DNA of 64,000 nt, taken from contig NZ_ARYM01000019.1 of the NCBI RefSeq assembly GCF_000685315.1, forward strand, positions 1-64,000, given 5' to 3'. Each line of letters begins with the position of its first letter. Positions within the stretch are counted from its first letter, which is position 1. The notes beneath the pieces are model-generated. The model was not told where the DNA came from and ran no database searches. It saw only the letters and a list, made by a program, of their open reading frames with translations. Both the position numbers and the translations under genes were made by a program. The DNA comes from Hyphomonas polymorpha PS728 (GTDB taxonomy: Bacteria > Pseudomonadota > Alphaproteobacteria > Caulobacterales > Hyphomonadaceae). Positions 54,145-63,799 of the stretch are shown piece by piece.

Positions 54145-55296
54145 ATGCCGACGCCGCTTGACCAGCTGACGCCGCTGCTGCCCGAACTGGCCTCCCGCGC
54201 CGCCGAGATGGAAGAGGCCCGCCGCCTGCCGGCTGATCTTGCCGCAAAGCTCGCCGCCACCGGTGCCTTCCGGATGGTGACCCCGAAAGCCTTTGGCGGG
54301 CTGGAGCTCAGCCCGCGCGAGATTGTCGAGGTGACCGAGGCGGCTGCCCGCGCCAATGCAAGCGCCGGCTGGTGCGTTATGATCGCGGCCACCACGGCAC
54401 TCAACGCGGCCTATATGGCGCCCGAGCATGCGCGCGAGGTCTATGCCGATCCGCTGACGATCACTGGCGGTGTGTTCGCGCCGATGGGCCGGGCGGTGGT
54501 GGAGGGAGAGCATTTCCGCGTTACCGGCCGCTGGCAGTGGGGCTCGGGCTCGGCCAACTGCACCTGGCTCTGCGGGGGCTGCACGGTCTGGGAAAATGGC
54601 GAGATGAAGCGTTTGCCCAGCGGCGCGCCGGATACGCGGATGATGGTGTTCCCGGCCTCCGAGGCGACCCTTCACGATACCTGGCATGTGATGGGCCTGA
54701 AAGGCACAGGCTCGGGTGATATTGAGGTGAAGGACATTCTCGTGCCGCGCGGGCGGTCGGTGTCTTTGGTAGCGGACAAGCCGCGCGAGGTGGGCGCATT
54801 GTTCAAGTTTCCGGCCTTCGGCCTGCTGGCGCTGGGCGTTTCTGCCGTGGCACTTGGCAATGCGCGCGGCGCGCTGGACGCCTTCCATGCCCTTGCCACC
54901 GTCAAGAAAAGCCAGGGCTCGACCAAGACGCTCAGCGAGCGCCAGACCATGCAGGCCGATTTTGCGCGCTGCGAGGCGGAATGGCGCGCGGCGCGGGCCT
55001 ATCTCTTTGCCGAGATTGACCGGGTCTGGACGATTGCGCAGGGGGAGGGGGAGATCCCCATGGAGGCGCGCGCTGACCTGCGCCTGGCCTGCACCCACAT
55101 GACGCGCAGCGGAGCGTATATCTGCCGCACACTGTATGATCTGGGCGGGGGCGCGGCCCTTTTCGAGACGAACGACCTGCAGCGCCGGTTTCGGGACGCG
55201 CATGCCATCACCCAGCATATCGTCACCGCGCCTTCCACGCTGGAACTGACGGGGCGCATCCTCTTCGGCCTGCCGACGGATGCCGGTATGGTCTGA
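54145..55296 (+). CDS. Acyl-CoA dehydrogenase-like flavin monooxygenase
   Basis: The product has 383 residues. The ACAD fold is seen as EEARRLPADLAAKLAATGAFRMVTPKAFGGLELSPREIVEVTEAAARANASAGWCVMI, FRVTGRWQWGSGSANCTWL, WHVMGLKGTGSGDIEVKDILVPRGR and HIVTAPSTLELTGRILFGLPT. The GWCVMI and GTGSGD blocks and the lack of a catalytic Glu match group D two-component flavin hydroxylases such as HsaA/HpaB-like rather than dehydrogenases. A flavin reductase partner is not seen. It is cotranscribed with the amidohydrolase (3-base gap). Confidence 0.82.
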   Translation: MPTPLDQLTPLLPELASRAAEMEEARRLPADLAAKLAATGAFRMVTPKAFGGLELSPREIVEVTEAAARANASAGWCVMIAATTALNAAYMAPEHAREVYADPLTITGGVFAPMGRAVVEGEHFRVTGRWQWGSGSANCTWLCGGCTVWENGEMKRLPSGAPDTRMMVFPASEATLHDTWHVMGLKGTGSGDIEVKDILVPRGRSVSLVADKPREVGALFKFPAFGLLALGVSAVALGNARGALDAFHALATVKKSQGSTKTLSERQTMQADFARCEAEWRAARAYLFAEIDRVWTIAQGEGEIPMEARADLRLACTHMTRSGAYICRTLYDLGGGAALFETNDLQRRFRDAHAITQHIVTAPSTLELTGRILFGLPTDAGMV

Positions 55297-55377
55297 AGTC
55301 TTCTGGCCGCCGCCCCGCTTCTGTGGCATTCTGGGTCAAAGCGCCAGGAAATGGCCTGAACATGGGAGGATCTGCCG

Positions 55378-56343
55378 ATGCGCAGCTTGGTGTCGGTGGC
55401 CGCGCGGAAAGGATTAGGCGCCGCATTGACGCTGGCGCTTCTGTCGGCCGTATCGGCGTTTGCCGCGGTGGAGCGGGTCACCTTCCCCCTCCTGTTCAAC
55501 ACTCAGGGTTATTTCGTCGTCCAGGCCAGTATAAATGCCAGCCCGCCGGTGCCGGTGGTCATTGATACGGCCGCGACCATGGCAATGATCGATAGCCGGG
55601 CCGCTATGGCTGCGGGCATTTCGGGCCCCTCTGATGAAGAAGACCGTGTCTCGGTGTTCGGGCTTCTGGGCGAGCGGCAGTATGGTCAGGTCAAGATCCC
55701 GCAGGTGCGTGCCGGTTCTGTCAGCCTGCATCAGGTAACCGCCGCCTATAATGACCGGGAGGCGATGCCCGGCGGGCCCCTTGTGATACCCGCAACGGCT
55801 TTTGGCGGCGATGTGATTGATTTCGATTTTCCGGCGGGACAATTCTCCGCCTATAGTGGACGGCCAAAGCGTGTCGGCACAGTGTCCCCGGCTCGCAGCG
55901 CGCTGACGGAAGTTGATGGTCTTTATTTCGCCGAGATCAGCATCAACGGCGTCAAGGGCAAGGCGCTGGTCGATACCGGATCTCCCGTCAGCCTCATGAA
56001 TTCGGCCTTTGCGCGCGCGGCTGGCGTTCCCCGCAATGAGGAGAAAACCCAGCTTCTGCAAGGCGCCACTGGCGGAAAACTTCTGGCGCATGTGGCCACC
56101 GCGCGCCAGATTTCGGTCGGCTATTACACCTTCCGCAAGATGGACATGATCGTGGCAGATCCCGCGCTTTTCGGTGATCTGGGCTTGCAGCAGGAACCCC
56201 TGATGCTGCTGGGCATAGACTATCTCTCCCAATTCCGTATGCAGATTGACCGCAGGCGCAATGTGCTGCTGCTGACAGCGGCAGATGCGGGCCAGCCGAT
56301 ACTGATGGAATTCTACGCCAGAGATACGCGCTTACCCAATTAG
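55378..56343 (+). CDS. Periplasmic retropepsin-like aspartic protease, two-domain
   Basis: The product has 321 residues with a signal peptide (TLALLSAVSAFA). Two aspartic-protease half-domains are visible: VVIDTAATMAMID (about residues 60-72) and KALVDTGSPVSLMNSAFA (about 195-212), separated by LVIPATAFGGDVIDFDF and followed by MLLGIDYLSQFRMQID. Two D-T-[AG] motifs in one chain mimic a pepsin-like arrangement, though the first has DTA in place of DTG. Substrate unknown. Preceded by GGGAGG. The region upstream of the start holds no gene. Confidence 0.82.
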   Translation: MRSLVSVAARKGLGAALTLALLSAVSAFAAVERVTFPLLFNTQGYFVVQASINASPPVPVVIDTAATMAMIDSRAAMAAGISGPSDEEDRVSVFGLLGERQYGQVKIPQVRAGSVSLHQVTAAYNDREAMPGGPLVIPATAFGGDVIDFDFPAGQFSAYSGRPKRVGTVSPARSALTEVDGLYFAEISINGVKGKALVDTGSPVSLMNSAFARAAGVPRNEEKTQLLQGATGGKLLAHVATARQISVGYYTFRKMDMIVADPALFGDLGLQQEPLMLLGIDYLSQFRMQIDRRRNVLLLTAADAGQPILMEFYARDTRLPN

Positions 56344-56422
56344 AGCCCTGCTGCCCCTTGCCAATGCGCCGCGCGTGGCGTCAACAGAAGCCATAGTCTG
56401 GTAGGGGGCGTCTGGCCTTAGG

Positions 56423-57625
56423 ATGGCGCGGCAGTTCAGCATAGGGATCGCAGGCGCCGGGATTGGCGGGTTGGCGGCAGCGGCGTTGCTGGCGCGGGAA
56501 GGGCACAGGGTTACCCTGTTTGACCAGTTCGACGCGGCCGGGCCGGTCGGCTCGGGCCTGATGCTGCAGGAAACAGGGCTCGCCGTGCTCGGTGCCATGG
56601 GCCTTCGGGAGAAGGCTGAAGCGCTAGGCAGCCCGATTGCGCGCCTGCACGGCATTTCGGTGGATACGCGCCGGGCTGTTCTGGATGTGCGCTACGCTGC
56701 CCTGCGCGCGGGGCTTTGCGGCCTTGGCATCCAGCGATCTGTGCTGTTCAGCCTGCTGCAGGAAGCTGCCCATGCTGCGGGCGCGCGCCTTGTGCCGGGA
56801 ACGCGCATCCTGTCTGCCGGCCGGGCGGAGGGGACGCTGGCAGACGCGGCCGGGGGCCAGCACGGGCCCTATAATCTGGTAATCGATGCGCTTGGGGTGC
56901 GCTCCCCGCTTTCTGCTGCGCCCCGGAAGGAACTCGCCTATGGCGCCCTCTGGGCCACGCTGCCCTGGCCGGAAGGCAGCCCTTTCGACCGGGCCGCGCT
57001 GGAGCAGCGCTATGAAGCGGCGCGAAAGATGGCCGGCGTGATGCCGTCTGGCCGCGCCAACCCGCAAGCGCCCGGCAGCCTCACTTATTTCTGGTCGATC
57101 CGCGCTGACCAATATGACGCTTTCCGCGCCGCGCCGCTCACCCATTGGAAAGACGCCGCCTGCCATTTATGGCCGGAAACCGAGGCGCTGCTCCATCAGA
57201 TTACGGATCATGAGCAGCTTACCTTTGCCCGCTATCGCCACCGCACCCACCGCGCCCCGGTGGAAGGCCGGCTCGTGCATATCGGCGACGCCTGGCACGC
57301 CGCCAGCCCGCAGCTTGGGCAGGGGGCCAACATGGCGCTGCTGGACGCTTATGGTCTTGCTCATGCCCTGCACGGAGAGGCGCGTATCGCCGCCGCTCTG
57401 CGCCGTTTCTTGAAAATCCGCGCCGGCCATGTCCGGCTCTACCAGCTGATGACCTGGGCGTTCACGCCGGTCTACCAGTCAGATGGCGTGGTGACGCCCT
57501 GGCTGCGCGACCGGCTGGCTGCGCCGCTGCTGCGTCTCTGGCCCGCCCCGCCGGTTCTTGCAGGGTTGGTCGCGGGCGGCTTTGGCGCGCCGCTAAAAAG
57601 GATGGGGCTGGAGCCCTACCGCTGA
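56423..57625 (+). CDS. FAD-dependent monooxygenase (PHBH fold)
   Basis: The product has 400 residues. [29 protein letters not shown] (about residues 7-35) is the FAD dinucleotide motif, followed by the DG-like [15 protein letters not shown] and [30 protein letters not shown] (about 285-315), which is the FAD ribityl GD motif. The C-terminal part has a hydrophobic helix. UbiH-like hydroxylases share this fold and ubiE/ubiB are nearby, but aromatic or antibiotic monooxygenases are equally possible. The stop overlaps the 3' end of the convergent mutM by 10 bases. Confidence 0.88.
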   Translation: MARQFSIGIAGAGIGGLAAAALLAREGHRVTLFDQFDAAGPVGSGLMLQETGLAVLGAMGLREKAEALGSPIARLHGISVDTRRAVLDVRYAALRAGLCGLGIQRSVLFSLLQEAAHAAGARLVPGTRILSAGRAEGTLADAAGGQHGPYNLVIDALGVRSPLSAAPRKELAYGALWATLPWPEGSPFDRAALEQRYEAARKMAGVMPSGRANPQAPGSLTYFWSIRADQYDAFRAAPLTHWKDAACHLWPETEALLHQITDHEQLTFARYRHRTHRAPVEGRLVHIGDAWHAASPQLGQGANMALLDAYGLAHALHGEARIAAALRRFLKIRAGHVRLYQLMTWAFTPVYQSDGVVTPWLRDRLAAPLLRLWPAPPVLAGLVAGGFGAPLKRMGLEPYR

Positions 57626-58461
57626 CAGCTCGGACAATAAAATGTCGACCGCCCCGATTGAACGATCCGTTTGACCTCGCTGCCGCAGGTTTTGCAGGGC
57701 TGGCCTTCGCGGTCATAAACGTCAAACCGGTGCTGGAAATAGCCGAGCGCGCCATCGGTGGCGGCAAAGTCGGAGATCGACGATCCCCCCGCCTCGATCG
57801 CCTCGGCAATGACGGCATTAATCGCTAGGGCGAGGCGCGCGGCCCGCTGGCCGGGGATCGTCTTCGAGAGCCGATTGGGCGAGATGCCGGACCGGAACAG
57901 CGCTTCGCAGACATAGATGTTGCCCAGGCCCGCAATCACCTTCTGGTTCAGCAGCGCAGCCTTGATCGGCGCCGCCTTGCCGCGCAGCGCTTCGTCCAGA
58001 TAGGCGGGGGAAAAGCGGTTGGAGAGCGGCTCGGGGCCCATCGCCATTAACCGTGGGTATGCCGGGAAAGTCGCGGCGGGCCAGAGTTCCATGAAGCCGA
58101 ACCGGCGGGGGTCGTTATAGGTCACCGTCTCGCCCCCCTCCATATGGAAGACGACATGATCATGCGCGCTGATCCCGCCGGCAGCGTGATGGAACTCGCC
58201 CGGCATCTGGCCGCCAATGGTAAACCGCCCCGTCATGCCCAGATGCATCACCAGCACCTCGCCACTAGAGAGGTGCGCTGCCAGAAATTTCGCCTGCCGG
58301 GCAAGCCGGTCGATCCGCGCCCCGGCCACTCTTTCGACGAAGCGTTCGGGCAGGGGAAACCGCAGGTCCGCCCGCCGCTGCTCCAGCTTCAGGATACGCC
58401 GGCCCTCCATGACGGGGGCCAATCCGCGGCGAACTGTCTCGACTTCAGGTAATTCAGGCAT
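57616..58461 (-). CDS. mutM: Formamidopyrimidine-DNA glycosylase
   Basis: MutM removes 8-oxoguanine and formamidopyrimidines. The 281-residue protein starts [20 protein letters not shown] with the catalytic Pro2 and Glu3, has the Lys in [39 protein letters not shown] and the C-terminal zinc finger [26 protein letters not shown]. Length is standard. I used ATG 58461; the open frame further upstream adds 25 residues before the catalytic Pro, which is not compatible. It is divergent from ubiE with 46 bases between the starts. This arrangement next to ubiE-ubiB is common in alphaproteobacteria. Confidence 0.97.
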   Translation of the reverse strand: MPELPEVETVRRGLAPVMEGRRILKLEQRRADLRFPLPERFVERVAGARIDRLARQAKFLAAHLSSGEVLVMHLGMTGRFTIGGQMPGEFHHAAGGISAHDHVVFHMEGGETVTYNDPRRFGFMELWPAATFPAYPRLMAMGPEPLSNRFSPAYLDEALRGKAAPIKAALLNQKVIAGLGNIYVCEALFRSGISPNRLSKTIPGQRAARLALAINAVIAEAIEAGGSSISDFAATDGALGYFQHRFDVYDREGQPCKTCGSEVKRIVQSGRSTFYCPSCQR

Positions 58462-58507
58462 CTTTATCGCATATACGCTAAGGCATTCGCAGGTAAGATA
58501 GGTTCCC

Positions 58508-59296
58508 ATGACCGGCCAGGACAGCAAAGAACGCATCGTCTCCTTCGGCTTCGAAGATGTGACGCAAACCGAGAAGGTCGCCCGCGTGAAGGGGGTCTTC
58601 CGCTCGGTCGCGTCCCGCTATGACCTGATGAACGATCTGATGAGCGCCGGGGTCCACCGCCTCTGGAAGCATGACGCGATGAACCGCCTCAACCCGCAGC
58701 CGGGCGAGCGTCATCTGGATGTGGCCGGCGGGACCGGCGAGCTTGCCCGCGCCTTTCTCGCCCTGGCCGACAAGGCCGGCAAGCGGCGCGGCGATACAAG
58801 GCAAGCCACCGCCATCGTCTCTGACATCAACGACGCAATGCTGGAGGCCGGCAAGGCACGGCCAGACAATGCCCAATGGGGCGACCGTCTCGCCTGGGTC
58901 TGCGCGGATGGCCAGAACCTGCCTTATCCGGACAAGACCTTTGATGCCGTCACGGTCTCCTTCGGTATCCGCAACTTTGCAGACAGGGTGGCGGGACTGC
59001 GGGAATTCCGCCGTGTACTGAAGACGGGCGGGCGCCTCGCCGTGCTAGAATTCAGCCACATGACCGCGCCGATCCTTCAGGAAGCGTATGACCGTTACAG
59101 TTTTGCTGTCATCCCGCGCATGGGCGAACTCGTGGCGGGAGACCGCGACAGCTATCAGTATCTGATCGAATCCATCCGCAAATTCCCCGGCCAGCAGACC
59201 TTCAAGTCAGAGATCGAAGGTGCAGGCTTTGGCCAGGTGTCCGTCACGAATTATTCCGGCGGCATCGCCGCCCTGCATTTCGGCTGGGCGGTCTGA
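58508..59296 (+). CDS. ubiE: UbiE C-methyltransferase
   Basis: UbiE methylates 2-polyprenyl-6-methoxy-benzoquinol in ubiquinone synthesis (and menaquinone where present). The 262-residue protein contains [43 protein letters not shown] (SAM-binding motif I, about residues 70-87), [43 protein letters not shown] and [30 protein letters not shown]. Divergent from mutM. An antisense small ORF lies just after its end, before ubiB. Confidence 0.97.
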   Translation: MTGQDSKERIVSFGFEDVTQTEKVARVKGVFRSVASRYDLMNDLMSAGVHRLWKHDAMNRLNPQPGERHLDVAGGTGELARAFLALADKAGKRRGDTRQATAIVSDINDAMLEAGKARPDNAQWGDRLAWVCADGQNLPYPDKTFDAVTVSFGIRNFADRVAGLREFRRVLKTGGRLAVLEFSHMTAPILQEAYDRYSFAVIPRMGELVAGDRDSYQYLIESIRKFPGQQTFKSEIEGAGFGQVSVTNYSGGIAALHFGWAV

Positions 59297-59322
59297 TGCG
59301 GCCGGCTTTTAGTCAGGCGGCG

Positions 59323-59487
59323 TCAGTTGCCGTCGATATCGATGCCATCTTCGCCGATGGAGATTTCCAGCTTGTCTTCACCGCCGGGGCCTTCGGTGAA
59401 ATAGTAGATGCCGAAACCAACGGCGCCGGCCACCAGAAGGCCGACAATAAAATACAGAAACTTGTTGGATGAGGGGGATGCAGACAT
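59323..59487 (-). CDS. 54-aa membrane ORF between ubiE and ubiB
   Basis: The product has 54 residues from ATG 59487, which is preceded by GGAGACGGAGAAAAAGC. One membrane segment, FLYFIVGLLVAGAVGFGIYYF (about 10-30), is followed by an acidic tail (EGPGGEDKLEISIGEDGIDIDGN). No family recognised. It is antisense to the surrounding cluster and lies in the 275-base gap between ubiE and ubiB. A good ribosome site and clean topology support it, but it may be non-coding. Confidence 0.55.
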   Translation of the reverse strand: MSASPSSNKFLYFIVGLLVAGAVGFGIYYFTEGPGGEDKLEISIGEDGIDIDGN

Positions 59488-59571
59488 GCTTTTTCTCCGT
59501 CTCCTGAAGATGCAGGTAAGCCAACAACGCGCACGCGGCGCGATTGGTTCCAAAGGGCAGGGTACCGTCTG

Positions 59572-61095
59572 ATGGGCATGTTTTCCGATTATCGCCGGCT
59601 GATCCGCGCGGGCACTTCGCTGGCGCGCCATGATGTGGTGCTTCCCGGTGAGTATCAGTCCCGCCTGCCGCTGCCGGCGCGCATTGCCGGGGGCATGCTG
59701 CGCATCATCGGCGGCGGTGCCAAGGGGCGGCCGGGCGAACGCCTTGCCTATGCGCTGGAACGTCTGGGCCCGGCCTATATCAAACTCGGTCAGTTCCTTG
59801 CCACGCGGCCGGATGTGTTCGGGTCCGAAGTTGCCGGTGATCTTGCCCGCCTGAAGGACAAGCTGCCACCTTTCTCTATGAAACAGGCCCGCGCGGCGCT
59901 GGCCGCCGAATTTGGCGCCGAAGAAGCCCTCCGCCTTTTCCCCAATCTTTCAGAGCCTGTCGCGGCCGCCTCGCTGGCGCAGGTCCACCGGATGCCAATG
60001 CCGGATGGAGACCGCGCGGTAAAAATCCTCCGTCCCGGGATAGAGCGCCAGCTTATGCTGGAGCTTTCCGCCATGCGCCGCGCCGCGCGCACCCTCGAGG
60101 GCGTTTCCACCGAAAGCCGCCGCCTCAAACCGGTTGCCTTCACCGAAACCATCGCCAGCGCCATGCTGCGCGAGACCGATCTGCGCCTGGAGGCGGGCGG
60201 CGCCGACGAGATGCGGGAGGTCTACCGCAAGACCGGTTTCTTCCGTGTGCCGAAGGTGGACTGGGAGCGGACCGGCAAGCGCGTGATGACCGCCGAATGG
60301 ATCGAGGGTACCCCGCTGACAACGCCCGGCGTGCTTGATCAACCCGGCATCGACCGCAAGAAGCTCGCCAACGACATCACCCAGGGTTTCCTCGCCAGCG
60401 CCATCAATTACGGCGTCTTCCATGCCGACATGCATGAAGGCAACGCGATCCTCACGCCGGATGGCAAGATTGCGCTCGTCGATTTCGGCATCATCGGCCG
60501 CATCGGCAATATCGAGCGCCGCTTCCTCGCCGAAATTCTCTGGGGCTTCCTGAAGCGGGATTATGTGCGCATCGCAGAGGTGCATTTCGAGGCAGGCTAT
60601 GTGCCGCCAAACCAGTCTGTCGGCGACTTTGCCCAGGCTCTGCGCTCGATCGGAGAGCCGCTGTTTGGCCGACCTGCCGAGGAAGTCTCGATGGGCCGCG
60701 TACTGCTCCAGCTGTTCGATTATACCCACACGTTCGGCATGGCCCTGCGCCCGGAGCTGGTTCTCCTGCAGAAAACCATGGTGCAGGTCGAAGGCGTCGC
60801 GCGCACGATTGACCCTACCCACAATATCTGGAACGCGTCCGAGCCCGTGATCGAGGCCTGGATGCGCCGCAATTTCGGCCCGGAAGGCGCCGCCCGCCTG
60901 ATTTCGGAAAACGTCCGTGAAGTGACAAACCGCCTCAAACGCCTGCCCGAGGTGATGGACCGGTTCGAGAGAAGCCTCGACGCGGAGCCCGCCGCCCCGC
61001 CCCCGCGCGAGCGCTTTGCGCCCTGGTGGGGCTGGTTCGGGCTCGTCCTCGCCCTTGCCGGTCTTGCCGTCTGGGCGATTGGTCTCGCCAACTGA
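59572..61095 (+). CDS. ubiB: UbiB ABC1-family protein
   Basis: UbiB is an atypical kinase/ATPase needed for ubiquinone synthesis. The 507-residue protein carries the KxGQ motif (LGPAYIKLGQFLATRPDVFG, about residues 62-81), AAASLAQVH (about 128-136), AVKILRPGIERQL, the invariant HADMHEGNAIL and LVDFGIIG (about 300-310), and a C-terminal hydrophobic tail WWGWFGLVLALAGLAVWAIGL. The two C-terminal membrane segments usual for UbiB are reduced here to this one region. The ATG is at 59572. Confidence 0.96.
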   Translation: MGMFSDYRRLIRAGTSLARHDVVLPGEYQSRLPLPARIAGGMLRIIGGGAKGRPGERLAYALERLGPAYIKLGQFLATRPDVFGSEVAGDLARLKDKLPPFSMKQARAALAAEFGAEEALRLFPNLSEPVAAASLAQVHRMPMPDGDRAVKILRPGIERQLMLELSAMRRAARTLEGVSTESRRLKPVAFTETIASAMLRETDLRLEAGGADEMREVYRKTGFFRVPKVDWERTGKRVMTAEWIEGTPLTTPGVLDQPGIDRKKLANDITQGFLASAINYGVFHADMHEGNAILTPDGKIALVDFGIIGRIGNIERRFLAEILWGFLKRDYVRIAEVHFEAGYVPPNQSVGDFAQALRSIGEPLFGRPAEEVSMGRVLLQLFDYTHTFGMALRPELVLLQKTMVQVEGVARTIDPTHNIWNASEPVIEAWMRRNFGPEGAARLISENVREVTNRLKRLPEVMDRFERSLDAEPAAPPPRERFAPWWGWFGLVLALAGLAVWAIGLAN

Positions 61096-61236
61096 TCTGC
61101 GCGGGCAATCTCAGGCGAATTTCTCGCGGCTGCGGCGCCCGGCCCCTCATGAGGTTCCCGCCTCAGGGGTAACCGCTTCGCGCTGTTAAGACTTCGGTTA
61201 CCATTCCGGCTCCGCCACCAGAAGGGAGCCGGATCC

Positions 61237-61566
61237 ATGAAGCTCGCCATTCTCCTCGCCGCTGCCAGCGCCCTGGCTCTGCCCGCGTTTTCCCAGCCGC
61301 TCGCCGGCGGCAATTGCAGCAAGGCGGTCCAGCTGGACGTGTCAGAGATGACCAAAGGCGGCGTGATCGTGATCACCGGCCCCTGCGCCGAGGCAGGCCC
61401 CGCGCGCGAAGTCATCCATGTCGCTCGCCCCGGAGAACCGATGGCCACCACGGTGGTGATCCGCCGCCGGGAAGGGGTCTCGGCTCAGCAAAGCGCTATC
61501 ATCAAGGTGTCTGACCGGGGCGACTTTTCCGGATCGAGCCAGGCCCGCATCATCCGCGTCCCCTGA
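61237..61566 (+). CDS. Secreted hypothetical protein, 109 aa
   Basis: The product has 109 residues with a signal peptide (LAILLAAASALALPAFS) and one Cys pair (GGNCSKA, ITGPCAEAG). The mature part is Val/Ile-rich and likely beta-structured (TTVVIRRREGVSAQQSAIIKVSDRGDF). No family recognised. GAAGGGAG precedes the start. It lies between ubiB and coaBC in an otherwise conserved cluster. Confidence 0.65.
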   Translation: MKLAILLAAASALALPAFSQPLAGGNCSKAVQLDVSEMTKGGVIVITGPCAEAGPAREVIHVARPGEPMATTVVIRRREGVSAQQSAIIKVSDRGDFSGSSQARIIRVP

Positions 61567-61684
61567 GCCAGGCCAAATCTTGCCGGAAAGTTGAGACGGG
61601 CCGCGCATTCGCAGGGATTTAATGGGGGCCCGGCAAGGTTTTTGCGCTAGGAATGGCGCAGGTCAGACCCGATATAGCGGACAT

Positions 61685-62911
61685 ATGAGCGCCAAACGCA
61701 TCCTTCTCGTCATCGGCGGCGGCATTGCCGCCTATAAAAGCCTTGAGCTTATCCGCGAGCTTGGGCGGCGCGGTATTGGCGCGCGCGTGATCCTGACGAA
61801 GGCCGGCACCGAATTTGTCACTCCGCTTTCTGTTGCCGCCCTCTCCGGCGAAAAAGTCTACACCGAACTCTTCAGCCTGACCGACGAAACCGAAATGGGC
61901 CATATCGAGCTTTCCCGTTCGGCGGACCTGCTCGTCGTCTGTCCCGCGACCGCGGATCTGATGGCAAAGGCGGTTCACGGCCACGCAAACGACCTCGCCT
62001 CCACCGCGCTGCTCGCCACCGACAAGCCGGTGCTGATGGTGCCCGCCATGAATGTGCGCATGTGGCAGCATGCCGCCACCCAGCGCAACATTGCCCAGCT
62101 GCGCGCCGATGGCGTCACCGTGATGGAGCCCGATGTCGGCCCGATGGCCTGCGGCGAGTTCGGCCCCGGCCGCCTGCCGGATGTGCCCCGCATTGTTGCA
62201 GAAATCGAAGCGATGCTCCGTCCCCGGTCAAAACGTCTCGCGGGCCGCCACGCCCTCGTCACCGCCGGCCCGACGCGGGAGCCGCTGGACCCCGTGCGCT
62301 ACATTTCCAACCATTCCTCCGGCAAGCAGGGCTATGCCATCGCCGCCGCGCTCGCCGCTGAAGGCGCCCGCGTGACGCTAGTGTCCGGTCCGGTCTCGCT
62401 TCGCGCGCCCGAAGGCGTGGATCTTGTGAAGGTGGAAACCGCGCGCGACATGCTCAAGGCCTGCGAAGATGCTCTGCCGGCAGACATTTTCGTCTCCGTC
62501 GCCGCCGTAGCCGACTGGCGCCCGGTCAAAGCTGCCGACAAGAAGCTGAAGCTGAAAGGGGAGGGCAAATCCCCCGCCATCGAGCTGACCGAAAACCCTG
62601 ACATCCTGCGCACGCTCAGCCACAAGAAAAAGAAACGCCCGGCGCTCGTCATCGGCTTTGCCGCCGAAACGCATGACCTTGAACGCCATGCCCAGGAGAA
62701 ACTCGCCCGCAAGGGCTGCGACTGGATCGTCGCCAACGACGTTTCCGGCGATGTCATGGGCGGCCTGGAAAACGAGATCGCCCTGATCACAAAAGACGGC
62801 ATCGACCGCTGGCCCCGCATGGCCAAGGAAGAGGTCAGCGCGCGCCTTGCTCAAAAGGTCTCTGAGGCCTTGGGTAGGGATAGAGACGGCCTGAGTCTGG
62901 CGCAGCAGTAG
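61685..62911 (+). CDS. coaBC: CoaBC phosphopantothenoylcysteine synthetase/decarboxylase
   Basis: Two coenzyme A enzymes are fused. The product is 408 residues from ATG 61685. The N-terminal flavoprotein (CoaC) part has ILLVIGGGIAAYKSLELIREL, SADLLVVCPATADLMAKAVHG and PAMNVRMWQH (about residues 120-129). The C-terminal CoaB part has VTAGPTREPLDPVRYISNHSSGKQGYAIAAALAAEGARVTLVSGP, VSVAAVADWRPVKAADKKLKLKG and ELTENPDILRTL. Length is standard for the fused form. The open frame extending to 61622 is not supported. dut follows, separated by a short low-GC orphan. Confidence 0.97.
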   Translation: MSAKRILLVIGGGIAAYKSLELIRELGRRGIGARVILTKAGTEFVTPLSVAALSGEKVYTELFSLTDETEMGHIELSRSADLLVVCPATADLMAKAVHGHANDLASTALLATDKPVLMVPAMNVRMWQHAATQRNIAQLRADGVTVMEPDVGPMACGEFGPGRLPDVPRIVAEIEAMLRPRSKRLAGRHALVTAGPTREPLDPVRYISNHSSGKQGYAIAAALAAEGARVTLVSGPVSLRAPEGVDLVKVETARDMLKACEDALPADIFVSVAAVADWRPVKAADKKLKLKGEGKSPAIELTENPDILRTLSHKKKKRPALVIGFAAETHDLERHAQEKLARKGCDWIVANDVSGDVMGGLENEIALITKDGIDRWPRMAKEEVSARLAQKVSEALGRDRDGLSLAQQ

Positions 62912-62950
62912 ACCCTTCCCCCTGGCCCGAAGAACTGGTACTTTCTTTTT

Positions 62951-63253
62951 ATGAGTGCCCGGTCAATCACAAACTCAAGGGCTGTGTGGCTACTCGTTGC
63001 TTTGCTTAGCGGCCTGATTTCTGGCGGCCTACAATTGCAATGGTGGCTCGGACTTACGCGTCTGCCGACTGAATTTGTTGTGATCGTAGCAGGGCCCTTG
63101 GGCGTGATTTGGCTGTTTAGTCTGGCTGGTTGCTTCGCCCGTTTTCCTTTGAAAGCCGTCGCCATTTTTCTTCTAACTTGTCCAACACTGATCGGACCAG
63201 GAATTATATTTGGCATTGTCGCTAGCTGCGCGATTTTTAATAGGTGTATCTAA
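62951..63253 (+). CDS. Low-GC small membrane ORF between coaBC and dut
   Basis: The product has 100 residues with about three hydrophobic segments: AVWLLVALLSGLISGG, FVVIVAGPLGVIWLFSLAG and AVAIFLLTCPTLIGPGIIFGIVASCAIF. GC is visibly lower than in coaBC or dut, about half G+C over the first 120 bases by my hand count. Codon use such as TTT, ATA, TTA and CTA is unlike the neighbours. No family recognised and there is no clear ribosome site before the ATG. It probably entered from elsewhere or is decaying. Confidence 0.5.
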   Translation: MSARSITNSRAVWLLVALLSGLISGGLQLQWWLGLTRLPTEFVVIVAGPLGVIWLFSLAGCFARFPLKAVAIFLLTCPTLIGPGIIFGIVASCAIFNRCI

Positions 63254-63310
63254 TTTCGTGTGGCGGCGGTGATCTTGACTCTCCCCCAGAGTCTCCCCAC
63301 GCCTCGGCGC

Positions 63311-63766
63311 ATGACTGATGTGACCGTTGAAGTGCTGCCGCTGCCCCATTTTGCCGGGCTTGATCTTCCTGCTTACGAGACGGCGGGCTCTGCCGGGATG
63401 GATGTGCGCGCCGCTGTGCCGGACCGTGAGCCGGTGGTGCTCGCCCCCGGCCAGCGTGCCATGGTGCCGACCGGTCTTTCGGTGGCGATCCCCGAAGGCT
63501 ATGAGATCCAGGTCCGCCCGCGCTCGGGCCTTGCCGCCAAGCACGGGCTCACCTGCCTCAACACGCCCGGCACGATCGACAGCGATTATCGCGGTGAGAT
63601 CAAGGTGATCCTGATCAACCTCGGCGCCGAGCCCTTCACCATCCAGCGCGGCGAGCGCATTGCCCAGCTCGTGCTGGCCCCGGTCACGCGCCTTGCCTGG
63701 TCGCAGGTGGATCAGCTCAGCGAGACCGCGCGCGGGGCAGGCGGCTTCGGCTCTACCGGGCGCTGA
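63311..63766 (+). CDS. dut: dUTPase
   Basis: dUTPase hydrolyses dUTP to dUMP. The 151-residue protein has the five motifs in order: [10 protein letters not shown] (motif I), [12 protein letters not shown] (II), [19 protein letters not shown] (III), [13 protein letters not shown] (IV) and the C-terminal [10 protein letters not shown] (V). I chose ATG 63311 because it gives the family length; the frame is open to a GTG at 63260. A hairpin follows. Confidence 0.97.
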   Translation: MTDVTVEVLPLPHFAGLDLPAYETAGSAGMDVRAAVPDREPVVLAPGQRAMVPTGLSVAIPEGYEIQVRPRSGLAAKHGLTCLNTPGTIDSDYRGEIKVILINLGAEPFTIQRGERIAQLVLAPVTRLAWSQVDQLSETARGAGGFGSTGR

Positions 63767-63799
63767 AGCGCGGCTGAAAAATTCCTGATCAAAAAAACT

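Noticed and set aside
54034-55329. 431-residue minus-strand open frame
   Set aside because: It covers the acyl-CoA dehydrogenase-like gene on the other strand and has a basic, His/Arg-rich composition typical of antisense shadows.
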